Position numbers and translations under genes: made by a program. DNA of 35,408 bases, from positions 3,180 through 38,587 of the forward strand of contig JAADIS010000049.1 in the NCBI GenBank assembly GCA_013151215.1, in the 5' to 3' direction. Position 1 is the stretch's first letter; each line of letters begins with the position of its first letter. The notes beneath the pieces are model-generated. The model saw only the letters and a list, made by a program, of their open reading frames with translations, did no database searches and had not been told where the DNA came from. The stretch is from Chlorobiota bacterium. Its GTDB lineage: Bacteria > Bacteroidota > Bacteroidia > Bacteroidales > F082. Positions 17,159 to 24,028 of this stretch are shown in pieces.

Positions 17159-17189
17159 TTTGATTTAAACGATAAGATTGGTAACTTTG
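17159..17189 (+). promoter_or_regulatory. Complete Bacteroidota promoter (TTTG-N19-TAACTTTG) for the HIT gene
   Basis: The -33 element TTTG (17159-17162) and the -7 element TAACTTTG (17182-17189) are both perfect and separated by the canonical 19 bases. The predicted start at about 17195 leaves only about five bases before the ATG at 17201, so translation is nearly leaderless. Confidence 0.75.
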
Positions 17190-17200
17190 TAAAAAAAATC

Positions 17201-17602
17201 ATGGCAACAATATTCACGAAAATCGTAAATGGCGATATCCCATCTTATAAAATTGCCGAAACCGACAATTATTATGCTTTTCTCGACATAAATCCTCTGG
17301 CAAAAGGTCATACGCTCGTTATCCCTAAGAAAGAAACAGATTATATTCTTGATATTGAGGATGAGGAATTCAAGGGCCTGTTCGTGTTTGCAAAGAAAGT
17401 TGGAATAGCTATTGAGAAAGTAATTCCTTGCAAACGGATGGGAATTACAGTTATAGGCTTGGAAGTTCCTCATGCCCACATTCATCTAATTCCCATAAAT
17501 TCGATCTATGATATGGATTTTAAACAGCCTAAACTTAAATTCTCAACTGATGAACTCCAGGAAATTGCATCTACGATCCGTGATGAATTCGATGCTCTAT
17601 AA
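17201..17602 (+). CDS. HIT-family nucleotide hydrolase (HINT-like)
   Basis: A 133-residue histidine-triad protein. It has the usual ...IFTKIVNGDIPSYKIAE start, DINPLAKGHTLVIPK in the middle and the triad HAHIH at H91-H95 (catalytic His93), followed by LIP. HINT-type proteins hydrolyse nucleoside phosphoramidates such as AMP-lysine, or related adenylylated compounds; the physiological substrate in Bacteroidota is not established. The segment before the triad is GLEVPHAHIH instead of the more usual GQTVPHLHIH, a conservative variant. The gene has its own very clear promoter and starts about five bases from the predicted transcript start. A greA-HIT neighbourhood is common in this phylum. Confidence 0.95.
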   Translation: MATIFTKIVNGDIPSYKIAETDNYYAFLDINPLAKGHTLVIPKKETDYILDIEDEEFKGLFVFAKKVGIAIEKVIPCKRMGITVIGLEVPHAHIHLIPINSIYDMDFKQPKLKFSTDELQEIASTIRDEFDAL

Positions 17603-17606
17603 CTGT

Positions 17607-17647
17607 CACCATATCTTTTTATGCCTCTTCTTCCAATATGGTGTTTT
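17607..17647 (+). terminator. Possible weak terminator between HIT and M14 genes
   Basis: Inverted repeat CACCATAT (17607-17614) / ATATGGTG (17636-17643) followed by TTTT. The stem is 8 bp with a long 21-base loop, so the call is tentative. Confidence 0.4.
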
Positions 17648-17673
17648 ACAATAAACTTATAATTGCTTAAAAA

Positions 17674-19296
17674 ATGAAAAATGTTTTTTTAATTGCGGCC
17701 CTTGTCCTCTTTGTCATCAATACTTTTTCGCAAACAGACATAAAAACCACTGCCGAGAAAACAAACTATAAATTGACTTCTTCTTATATAGATATCATCA
17801 ATTTTATAAACACACTTGACAAACAATCGGATATACTACGCATTGAAACAATAGCCAAAACTGCTGAAGGCAGGGAAGTGAAAATGATGGTGATCGCAAA
17901 TCCAATGATATACAACTTTAGCGAAGCCAAAGATGACAAAAGAGTGGTTGTTTATATTGAAGCCAACATTCACGCAGGAGAAGTCGAGGGCAAGGAAGCA
18001 ACACAAATGCTCGCACGCTACCTTATAAGCAATCCGGGATCAGAGATATTAAAAAACTGTATAATACTTATCAATCCCATATTAAATCCCGACGGAAACG
18101 AGAAGTTCAGCGATAAAAACAGGACTAACCAAAACGGCCCGGCCAGCGTTGGTGTAAGGTATAACGGACAGCATCTGGATATAAACCGCGATGGCATTAA
18201 ACTGGAAACACCTGAGGCAAAGGGAATCCTTAACAATGTGCTGAACAAATGGGACCCATCGGTTTTTGTGGATTGCCATACAACAAATGGCTCTTACCAC
18301 AAAGAACCGGTAACTTTTACATGGATGATAAACCCCAACGGCGACAGAAATCTTATCAATTATATGAGGGATAAGATGATGCCCGAGGTACACGATAAAC
18401 TTTTATCAAAATACAATGTTGAAAACGTGTTTTACGGAGAATTCATCGACCGGATGAACATCGACAAAGGATGGCACCAATATGCTGCCGAGCCCCGGTA
18501 CCTGGTCAATTATGTGGGCATTAGGAACCGGCTTTCCATTTTAAACGAAAACTATGTTTATGCCGACTTTAAAACTCGCGTAAACGGTAGCTACAACCTC
18601 TTAAGGACAATTCTGGATTATGCTTCCAATAACTCCAGGGAAATAAAAAACATTATCAAACTTGCCGACGAAAGAACTATTGCAAGAGGGCTGAACAATA
18701 AGCCAAGCGATTCATTTGCAATACAATACAAATCATATCCCACACCTCATAAAATCAAGATCCAGGCCTATGAGGCCGACACCATCCCGGGCATGAAAGG
18801 ATATTGGCGTTACAGACAAAGCAACCGTCAGCGTGATGTTATCGTTGATTATTATGCTGATTATTTCCCAACTAAATCAGTGCGTTTTCCATATGCATAT
18901 ATCCTGGATATAACAGATGCAAATGTCTTGCAGAACTTAAAAACACATGGTATTAAATATGAACGTCTTTCCAGTGATATGAATCTGGAAGTGGAGCAGT
19001 TCATCTTTACATCATTAAAACCATCTTCGAGGATTAATCAAGGACATTATACAAATATTGTTGAAGGTAATTTCGAATCAGTAGAAAGAGTTTTTAAAAA
19101 AGGGACGCTTATTGTTAAAACAGCACAGCCACTTGGATGGCTCGTCGCATATTTATTTGAGCCCCAAACCACTGATGGCCTGCTGTATTGGAACTATTTC
19201 GACAAATACCTTGCTCCGCAATGGGGAGGGAACCTGTATCCATATCCTGTTTACCGTTTAGTGCAAAAACCAGCTACAGCAATCGATGATCAATAA
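17674..19296 (+). CDS. Secreted M14-family zinc carboxypeptidase-like protein
   Basis: 540 residues with a signal peptide (about 1-19, NTFSQ). The M14 zinc site is visible: HxxE at H100-E103 in EANIHAGEVEGKE and the third ligand H202 in VFVDCHTTNG; between them are NPILNPDG and an RYNGQHLDINRDG segment that supplies the substrate-binding Asn/Arg (N171-R172). The C-terminal 200 residues (from about 340) are an extra beta-rich region not needed for catalysis. The family removes C-terminal residues or cleaves gamma-D-Glu peptides; this long bacterial type is usually periplasmic or secreted and its substrate is unknown. It follows the HIT gene by 71 bases but a weak inverted repeat lies between them, so co-transcription is uncertain. 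It converges on purF with 29 bases between stops. Confidence 0.88.
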   Translation: MKNVFLIAALVLFVINTFSQTDIKTTAEKTNYKLTSSYIDIINFINTLDKQSDILRIETIAKTAEGREVKMMVIANPMIYNFSEAKDDKRVVVYIEANIHAGEVEGKEATQMLARYLISNPGSEILKNCIILINPILNPDGNEKFSDKNRTNQNGPASVGVRYNGQHLDINRDGIKLETPEAKGILNNVLNKWDPSVFVDCHTTNGSYHKEPVTFTWMINPNGDRNLINYMRDKMMPEVHDKLLSKYNVENVFYGEFIDRMNIDKGWHQYAAEPRYLVNYVGIRNRLSILNENYVYADFKTRVNGSYNLLRTILDYASNNSREIKNIIKLADERTIARGLNNKPSDSFAIQYKSYPTPHKIKIQAYEADTIPGMKGYWRYRQSNRQRDVIVDYYADYFPTKSVRFPYAYILDITDANVLQNLKTHGIKYERLSSDMNLEVEQFIFTSLKPSSRINQGHYTNIVEGNFESVERVFKKGTLIVKTAQPLGWLVAYLFEPQTTDGLLYWNYFDKYLAPQWGGNLYPYPVYRLVQKPATAIDDQ

Positions 19297-19325
19297 GGAC
19301 CGGTTCTGCATCAAGGGTTTCGCAT

Positions 19326-21227
19326 TTAGTATGCCCTATCCTTCACACCTTCAATATAGTTTATAAACGACTGGTTAACAACTCTGTTACCACCAGGCGT
19401 TGGGTAATTTCCGGTAAAATACCAATCACCCTGATGATTTGGTATCGCAGAATGCAAGTCTTCAATTGTTTGATAAATAACGTTTACTTCAGAATTTACT
19501 CCATTTGCGGTAACCAAATGTGCTATTTTATCCGATATCTGTTCAGCTGTAAAAGGTTTGTAAATTAATTTCACATAGTTAACGATTTCTTCCTTGGGAA
19601 GGTTCTGTTGTGCTTTACACCTGGCATAAACCATATTAATCACATCCTTCTGATTTGTTTCTTTCAGTAAATTTATCGCAGCCCTGAAGGCAATAAAATC
19701 CCCCAAACGAGCCATGTCGATACCGTAACAGTCCGGATATCGGATTTGTGGCGCCGATGAAACAATGATTATGCGTTTTGGGTCCAGGCGGTCGAGTATC
19801 CTTATAATGCTTTCCTTAAGGGTAGTTCCGCGCACTATCGAATCGTCGAGGACAACAAGGGTATCAATATTTCTTCTTACAACGCCATATGTTACGTCAT
19901 AAACGTGGGCTACAAGGCTATTACGTTGATTATCAGCAGTAATAAAAGTCCGTAGTTTTGCATCTTTTACAGCAATCGACTCTACGCGCGGTCTGATGGT
20001 GAGAACTTTTTTAAGTTCCTCATTTGAAAGTTTCCCTCCGGAACTTACTATTTTCTCCTCAATCGACCTGGCCGCAAAATTTGTCATACGGTCAACAAGC
20101 CCTTGAAAAGCCACGGAGGCAGTATTTGGAATAAATGAAAAAACAGTGTTTTCCAAGTCGTAATTGATTTCCTTTAAAATGGCCGGCCCTAGCAGGTATC
20201 CTAGTTTTTTGCGCTCCTGATAGATATCCTTATCCGTCCCTCTGGAGAAATAAATCCGTTCAAACGAACAAGGTTTAACAGGCTGGGGGTCAGTAAATCT
20301 TTCTATCTGGACCTTTCCTGATTTTTTAATGATAATAGCATTGCCGGGTTCAATTTCTTTTATTTGGTCATAAGTTAAATTAAAGGCAGTTTGTATGACA
20401 GGGCGCTCCGAGGCCGCAACTATTATTTCATCGTTCATATAATAAAAGGCCGGTCTTATTCCTGAGGGATCGCGCATAACAAAAGCATCGCCATGTCCGA
20501 AAAGACCACCTATTACATACCCGCCGTCCCATCGCTTGGCTGAATCCCTGAGGATTTTTAAGATGTCGAGCTGATTGCTTATTAATTCAGTAGTTTCTAT
20601 TTTATTGTAGCCCTCATCCTTGAACCTGCGATACAGCTTTTCGTTTTCCTCATCCAGAAAATGACCGATTTTTTCCATGACCGTAACAGTATCGGATGTT
20701 TCCACAGGATATTGCCCAAGCTCAACAAGAGTTTGAAACAATTCGTCATTATTGGTCATGTTGAAATTACCGGCAAGGACAAGATTCCTTGTTTTCCAGT
20801 TGTTTTTCCGCGTCATCGGGTGAAGGTTTTTAATACCGTTTCCACCAAATGTACCGTAACGCAAATGGCCCAGGAACAGCTCACCGGTAAAATCAAGGTT
20901 GTTTTTCAACCAATTAACATCGTTCAACCTCTTTGGATTCTCACCTTTTACATTGTTGAACTTATTGTATATCTTGTTGAACAAATCCTTAATTGGAGCC
21001 TCGCTGTTCGACCGCTGCCGGCTAATGTATTTCTGTCCAGGGGGCAAATCAAATTTTACCTCTGCTATGCCAACGCCGTCCTGCCCTCTGTTGTGTTGCT
21101 TCTGCAAAAGCAAATGCATTTTTTGAAGACCGTAAATCGACGTGCCGTATTTACCTAAATAATATTCCAGGGGTTTTAAAAGCCTTACCAAGGCTATTCC
21201 GCATTCGTGTTTGATTTGGTCGCTCAT
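19326..21227 (-). CDS. purF: Amidophosphoribosyltransferase, long form (PurF family)
   Basis: 633 residues from ATG 21227 (MSDQIKHECGIALVRL). A further 15-codon in-frame extension up to 21272 overlaps the predicted promoter and is not needed. Order of domains: class II glutamine amidotransferase (Ntn) domain with the presumed nucleophile Cys9 (HECGIA), QHNRGQDGVGIA and GNFNMTNNDEL; then GIRPAF; then the phosphoribosyltransferase domain with the PRPP loop VVLDDSIVRGTTL. The enzyme makes 5-phosphoribosylamine, the first step of purine synthesis. It is about 130-150 residues longer than ordinary PurF, mainly from an insertion at about 50-85 and extra C-terminal sequence. Bacteroidota often carry such a long paralogue next to a standard PurF, so this copy may not be the main housekeeping enzyme. 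Confidence 0.88.
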   Translation of the reverse strand: MSDQIKHECGIALVRLLKPLEYYLGKYGTSIYGLQKMHLLLQKQHNRGQDGVGIAEVKFDLPPGQKYISRQRSNSEAPIKDLFNKIYNKFNNVKGENPKRLNDVNWLKNNLDFTGELFLGHLRYGTFGGNGIKNLHPMTRKNNWKTRNLVLAGNFNMTNNDELFQTLVELGQYPVETSDTVTVMEKIGHFLDEENEKLYRRFKDEGYNKIETTELISNQLDILKILRDSAKRWDGGYVIGGLFGHGDAFVMRDPSGIRPAFYYMNDEIIVAASERPVIQTAFNLTYDQIKEIEPGNAIIIKKSGKVQIERFTDPQPVKPCSFERIYFSRGTDKDIYQERKKLGYLLGPAILKEINYDLENTVFSFIPNTASVAFQGLVDRMTNFAARSIEEKIVSSGGKLSNEELKKVLTIRPRVESIAVKDAKLRTFITADNQRNSLVAHVYDVTYGVVRRNIDTLVVLDDSIVRGTTLKESIIRILDRLDPKRIIIVSSAPQIRYPDCYGIDMARLGDFIAFRAAINLLKETNQKDVINMVYARCKAQQNLPKEEIVNYVKLIYKPFTAEQISDKIAHLVTANGVNSEVNVIYQTIEDLHSAIPNHQGDWYFTGNYPTPGGNRVVNQSFINYIEGVKDRAY

Positions 21228-21244
21228 TGATATAGAGGAATGAT

Positions 21245-21252
21245 TATTTTTG
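21245..21252 (+). promoter_or_regulatory. -7 element TATTTTTG for the GNAT gene
   Basis: A perfect TAnnTTTG on the plus strand; predicted start about 21259, leader about 28 bases. It points toward the minus-strand -7 element 18 bp away. Confidence 0.5.
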
Positions 21253-21269
21253 TGCAATTGAAAACATTG

Positions 21270-21277
21270 CAAAATTA
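21270..21277 (-). promoter_or_regulatory. -7 element TAATTTTG for purF
   Basis: A perfect TAnnTTTG on the minus strand; predicted start about 21263, leader about 36 bases to the ATG at 21227. It also argues against the longer purF start at 21272, which would lie upstream of the transcript start. Confidence 0.5.
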
Positions 21278-21286
21278 AATAAAAAG

Positions 21287-21736
21287 ATGATGCAAATACG
21301 CCTTGCGAATGATGAAGAAATATTTTCCATTGCCGGCTTCCAGCTAAAAATGGCTAAAGAAACGGAGAATATAGAGCTTGACAGGACAACAGTTGAAAAC
21401 GGTGTCAGGTCGGTGTTTCAGGACAAACATAAGGGAACTTATGTTGTGGCCCTTGAACAGGATACTGTTATAGGTTCATTATTAATTACTTATGAATGGA
21501 GCGACTGGCGAAATTCGGTGGTTTTATGGATACAATCCGTTTATGTTATCCCGGAATACAGATCGCAAGGAGTGTTTAGGCTGTTATACAACTACGTTAA
21601 AAAAATAGCAAACGAAGACAAAAATGTTAGTGGAATTCGTCTTTATGTTGATAAAACAAACAAGAATGCCATGAAAGTTTACAAAACCATTGGCATGAAT
21701 GGCGAGCATTACCATGTTTTCGAATGGATGAAGTAA
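21287..21736 (+). CDS. GNAT-family N-acetyltransferase
   Basis: 149 residues with a complete GNAT fold: N-terminal RLANDEEIFSIAGFQLKMAKETE, central strands (YVVALEQDTVIGSLLITYEW), the acetyl-CoA motif A region VYVIPEYRSQGVFRLLYNYV, and the C-terminal VDKTNKNAMKVYKTIGM. In motif A the last glycine of RxxGxG is replaced by Phe (RSQGVF), which is seen in other family members and does not rule out activity. The acceptor (small molecule or protein N-terminus or lysine) is unknown. The gene is divergent from purF with overlapping facing promoters. Two ATG codons are adjacent at the start (21287 and 21290). Confidence 0.9.
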   Translation: MMQIRLANDEEIFSIAGFQLKMAKETENIELDRTTVENGVRSVFQDKHKGTYVVALEQDTVIGSLLITYEWSDWRNSVVLWIQSVYVIPEYRSQGVFRLLYNYVKKIANEDKNVSGIRLYVDKTNKNAMKVYKTIGMNGEHYHVFEWMK

Positions 21737-21883
21737 GTGGTTTTTGAACGTTGATCTCCATTATCAATATTCTGTTAGGGCTTTTCGGATTCCTTAGCAT
21801 TTGACAAACCGGCTCAAACCTGCAAACAAAAAGAGTATTCAGTAGGTGATATTCCGGATATGTCGCACAAATCAAAAAATTAT

Positions 21884-21891
21884 TAGCTTTG
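21884..21891 (+). promoter_or_regulatory. -7 element TAGCTTTG for the C69 dipeptidase
   Basis: A perfect TAnnTTTG; predicted start about 21898, leader about 18 bases to ATG 21916. It overlaps the upstream in-frame TTG at 21889, which therefore cannot be the translation start. Confidence 0.5.
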
Positions 21892-21915
21892 CTAAGCATT
21901 AAAAAATCGCATAAA

Positions 21916-23508
21916 ATGAATAAATTTCCCTTAATAGCAGCACTATACTTTATTCCCTTTTTGATTATGGCCCAAACTGCCGACAAATCAGATTGGGCAG
22001 GGGGATATCCTGATGCCTGCACTTCGATAACAGTTGGCAAGAAAGCAAGTTTCGACGGTTCGGTGATTACGTCACATACCGATGACAGCCATCGTACACG
22101 CTCATGGATCGATATAGTTCCCGGACAAAAACATAAAGCGGGCGCCACCATTAAAATGTACAAACGTATAAAAAACGACAGTCTGGCAATGCCGGCCTAT
22201 GGCCATAAGCTTATTGGTGAAATCCCGCAGGTCAGCGAAACTTATGGTTATATAAACACAGCATACCCAAGCCTGAACACCAGGCAGTTAGGTATAGGGG
22301 AATCTACTTTTGGAGGAAGGGAAGAGTTGCAGAGCGATAATGGTTTAATCGACTGCCAAAGGCTTTGCTTACTGATGCTGGAAAGAGAAACAACCGCCAG
22401 GGGTGCTATTAAAACGGCTGGTGAGCTGTTGGCAGAATACGGATGGAACGATTATGGCGAAGCCCTTACAATTGCCGACAAAAACGAGGTTTGGCATCTT
22501 GAGATAGTTGGCCCCGGAAAAGGCAAAAAAGGTGCTGTTTGGGTGGCACAAAGAGTTCCTGACGATCATGTTGCCGTTAACGTAAATGCCAGTACGATCA
22601 AAGAAATCGACCTTAGCGACAGCAATTATTTCATGGCGTCCGAAAATATTTTCTCGGTAGCAAAAGAAAATGGATGGTGGAATGAAAATGAGAATTTCCG
22701 TTTTTGTTATGCCTATGCTCCCCATAGCCGTACTTCTTTGGCATCGCGCCGACGCGAATGGAGAGTCTTTAGTCTTTTGGCCCCTTCCTTGAAACTTGAT
22801 CCTAATCAGGAGAACTATCCTTTTTCGGTTAAACCTGACACATTAGTAACATTGGAAAAGCTAATTAGTATATTCAAAGATTATTATCAAGGAACACCTT
22901 TCGATATGAGGTACAACCAGGTTTCGACAGACAAAGACGGGAAAACCATATTGTCACCGCTTGCAAATCCTCACCAACCTTACGACGCCAACGACCTCTG
23001 GCATACAAACGGAGGCTGGAACCGGCTGGGTGAAAGAACAATAGCGCGCTGGTACACCATGTATGCCACTATTATCCAATTACGCAATTGGTTGCCTGAT
23101 GAAATCGGTGGAATTGAGTGGCTTGCAATGGACAATGTGGCTTCCTCAATTTATGTTCCTATTTATGGTAGTTCAACCGACTTGCCTTCGGAATACAAAA
23201 CCCCGGGTCGGGTAAATGGATACACTATGAAATCTGCCTGGTGGATTTTTAACCGTCTGGGGACACTTACGGCCCAACGCTGGGGCGATATGCACAAAGA
23301 TGTTGATGCCAGATGGAATCCGATGCAAGAAAATTTTATTAAAGAGATACCCGAAATTGACAAGCAGGCATTGAAACTCTACAATAAAAGACCTGACAAG
23401 GCAATAGAGTTTTTAACAAATTACTCCAACGAAAAAGGAAGCATAGTGATGAAGGATGCCATTGAACTAGGTGATTTCCTTTGGACTAAATACGACGAGA
23501 AATTTTAG
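21916..23508 (+). CDS. Secreted C69-family (U34) dipeptidase
   Basis: 530 residues from ATG 21916. Signal peptide about 1-19 (MNKFPLIAALYFIPFLIMAQ). The Ntn-hydrolase region begins at Cys35 in DACTSITVGKKASFDGSV, the position of the nucleophile in C69 dipeptidases after removal of the pro-region; the DGSV and HTDDSHR segments that follow are typical. Further conserved blocks include ERETTARGAIKTAGELLAEYGW and EVWHLEIVGPGKGK. The family cleaves dipeptides with broad specificity; the signal peptide places this one in the periplasm or outside. The length is normal for the family and the reading frame is intact. It stands alone: its own -7 element lies just upstream and the repeat block at 23513 starts 5 bases after the stop. 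Confidence 0.92.
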   Translation: MNKFPLIAALYFIPFLIMAQTADKSDWAGGYPDACTSITVGKKASFDGSVITSHTDDSHRTRSWIDIVPGQKHKAGATIKMYKRIKNDSLAMPAYGHKLIGEIPQVSETYGYINTAYPSLNTRQLGIGESTFGGREELQSDNGLIDCQRLCLLMLERETTARGAIKTAGELLAEYGWNDYGEALTIADKNEVWHLEIVGPGKGKKGAVWVAQRVPDDHVAVNVNASTIKEIDLSDSNYFMASENIFSVAKENGWWNENENFRFCYAYAPHSRTSLASRRREWRVFSLLAPSLKLDPNQENYPFSVKPDTLVTLEKLISIFKDYYQGTPFDMRYNQVSTDKDGKTILSPLANPHQPYDANDLWHTNGGWNRLGERTIARWYTMYATIIQLRNWLPDEIGGIEWLAMDNVASSIYVPIYGSSTDLPSEYKTPGRVNGYTMKSAWWIFNRLGTLTAQRWGDMHKDVDARWNPMQENFIKEIPEIDKQALKLYNKRPDKAIEFLTNYSNEKGSIVMKDAIELGDFLWTKYDEKF

Positions 23509-23512
23509 GGCT

Positions 23513-23587
23513 CTCGTCCTCGTTTGCAACGAGGATGCAGATGTATTTATAGCATCCTCGTTACCGCTGCGCTCAAACGAGGACGAG
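23513..23587. repeat. Paired inverted REP-like hairpins (BIME-like) in copy A
   Basis: Unit a folds as CCTCGTT-tgc-AACGAGG; unit b folds with the same stem but an 13-base loop containing CCGCTGCGCT. Unit b is the reverse complement of unit a apart from the extra loop bases, so the two form an inverted pair like REP sequences in a BIME. The stems directly follow the C69 gene and could also protect or end its transcript. Confidence 0.8.
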
Positions 23588-23764
23588 ACGGGACGGGTAA
23601 CTCAAAATTCGATATTGAAGATTCGATATTCTACATTCCAAAAATAACAACGGACTGTTCTCAGGAGATTTCTCCGCCCTGCAGTTGTCGAAATGACAGC
23701 AAAAACCGGTGTTCGTGTAAGTGGTTTTCGGCATTGCTTGAGAAGTGTGGCAGCAACAAGCAAC

Positions 23765-23880
23765 TTTTCAACCTCTGAACTTTTCAACCTCTGAACTTTA
23801 AACTTTTTCCTTTCAACTTTTAACTTTAAACTTTTAACTTTAAACTTTTAACTTTTTCCTTTCAACTTTTTCCTTTTTCC
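23765..23880. repeat. AACTTT/CCTTT low-complexity tract, copy A
   Basis: Starts with two tandem copies of the 16-mer TTCAACCTCTGAACTT, then irregular AACTTT, AACTTTTA and TTTCCTTTC units. The corresponding tract in copy B is a clean 7 bp repeat, so the two have diverged by slippage. Confidence 0.85.
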
Positions 23881-23930
23881 TGTACAACATCCTCGTTACC
23901 GCTGCGCTCAAACGAGGACGAGGTAAGAAC

Positions 23931-24020
23931 ATACTTAACAAAACACATATAATCACCTTATGTATTAAGTATACTTAATATATTTATTATATTTGCAACA
24001 TACATTAACTATACTTAATA
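23931..24020 (+). promoter_or_regulatory. Triple operator array with 40 bp period around the ATPase promoter
   Basis: The octamer ATACTTAA occurs at 23931, 23971 and 24011, exactly 40 bp apart. The second lies in a perfect 18 bp palindrome, TATTAAGTATACTTAATA (23963-23980). The third (24003-24020) differs from the second at two positions. The first has only the right half well conserved. Sites two and three flank the -7 element at 23988-23995, covering the -33 region and the transcript start, a typical layout for repression by a dimeric DNA-binding protein. The binding protein is not identifiable. Confidence 0.75.
23988..23995 (+). promoter_or_regulatory. -7 element TATATTTG for the AAA ATPase gene
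   Basis: A perfect TAnnTTTG; predicted start about 24002, leader about 27 bases to ATG 24029. Centred between the two palindromic operator sites. Confidence 0.6.
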
Positions 24021-24028
24021 TATAAAGT

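Larger units (their letters stand above)
23513..23922. repeat. Composite intergenic repeat, copy A (410 bp)
   Basis: Left member of a pair of long direct repeats that bracket the ATPase gene. In order: hairpin unit a (23513-23538), inverted hairpin unit b (23552-23587), a conserved core of about 175 bp beginning GGGACGGGTAACTCAAAATT, a 16-base tandem (TTCAACCTCTGAACTT twice), an AACTTT-rich tract (to 23880), and hairpin unit c (23888-23922), nearly identical to b. Copy B at 25254-25674 has the same order and is nearly identical by eye in the core, with a longer spacer between a and b. No open frame in it looks like a gene. Confidence 0.9.

Noticed and set aside
23602-23787. A 61-codon minus-strand frame in repeat copy A, matched by a 61-codon frame at 25383-25568 in copy B
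   Set aside because: The two translations differ at about ten positions, several non-conservative, and the frame simply follows the shared repeat DNA; no start signal or family is recognisable. Treated as repeat sequence, not genes.
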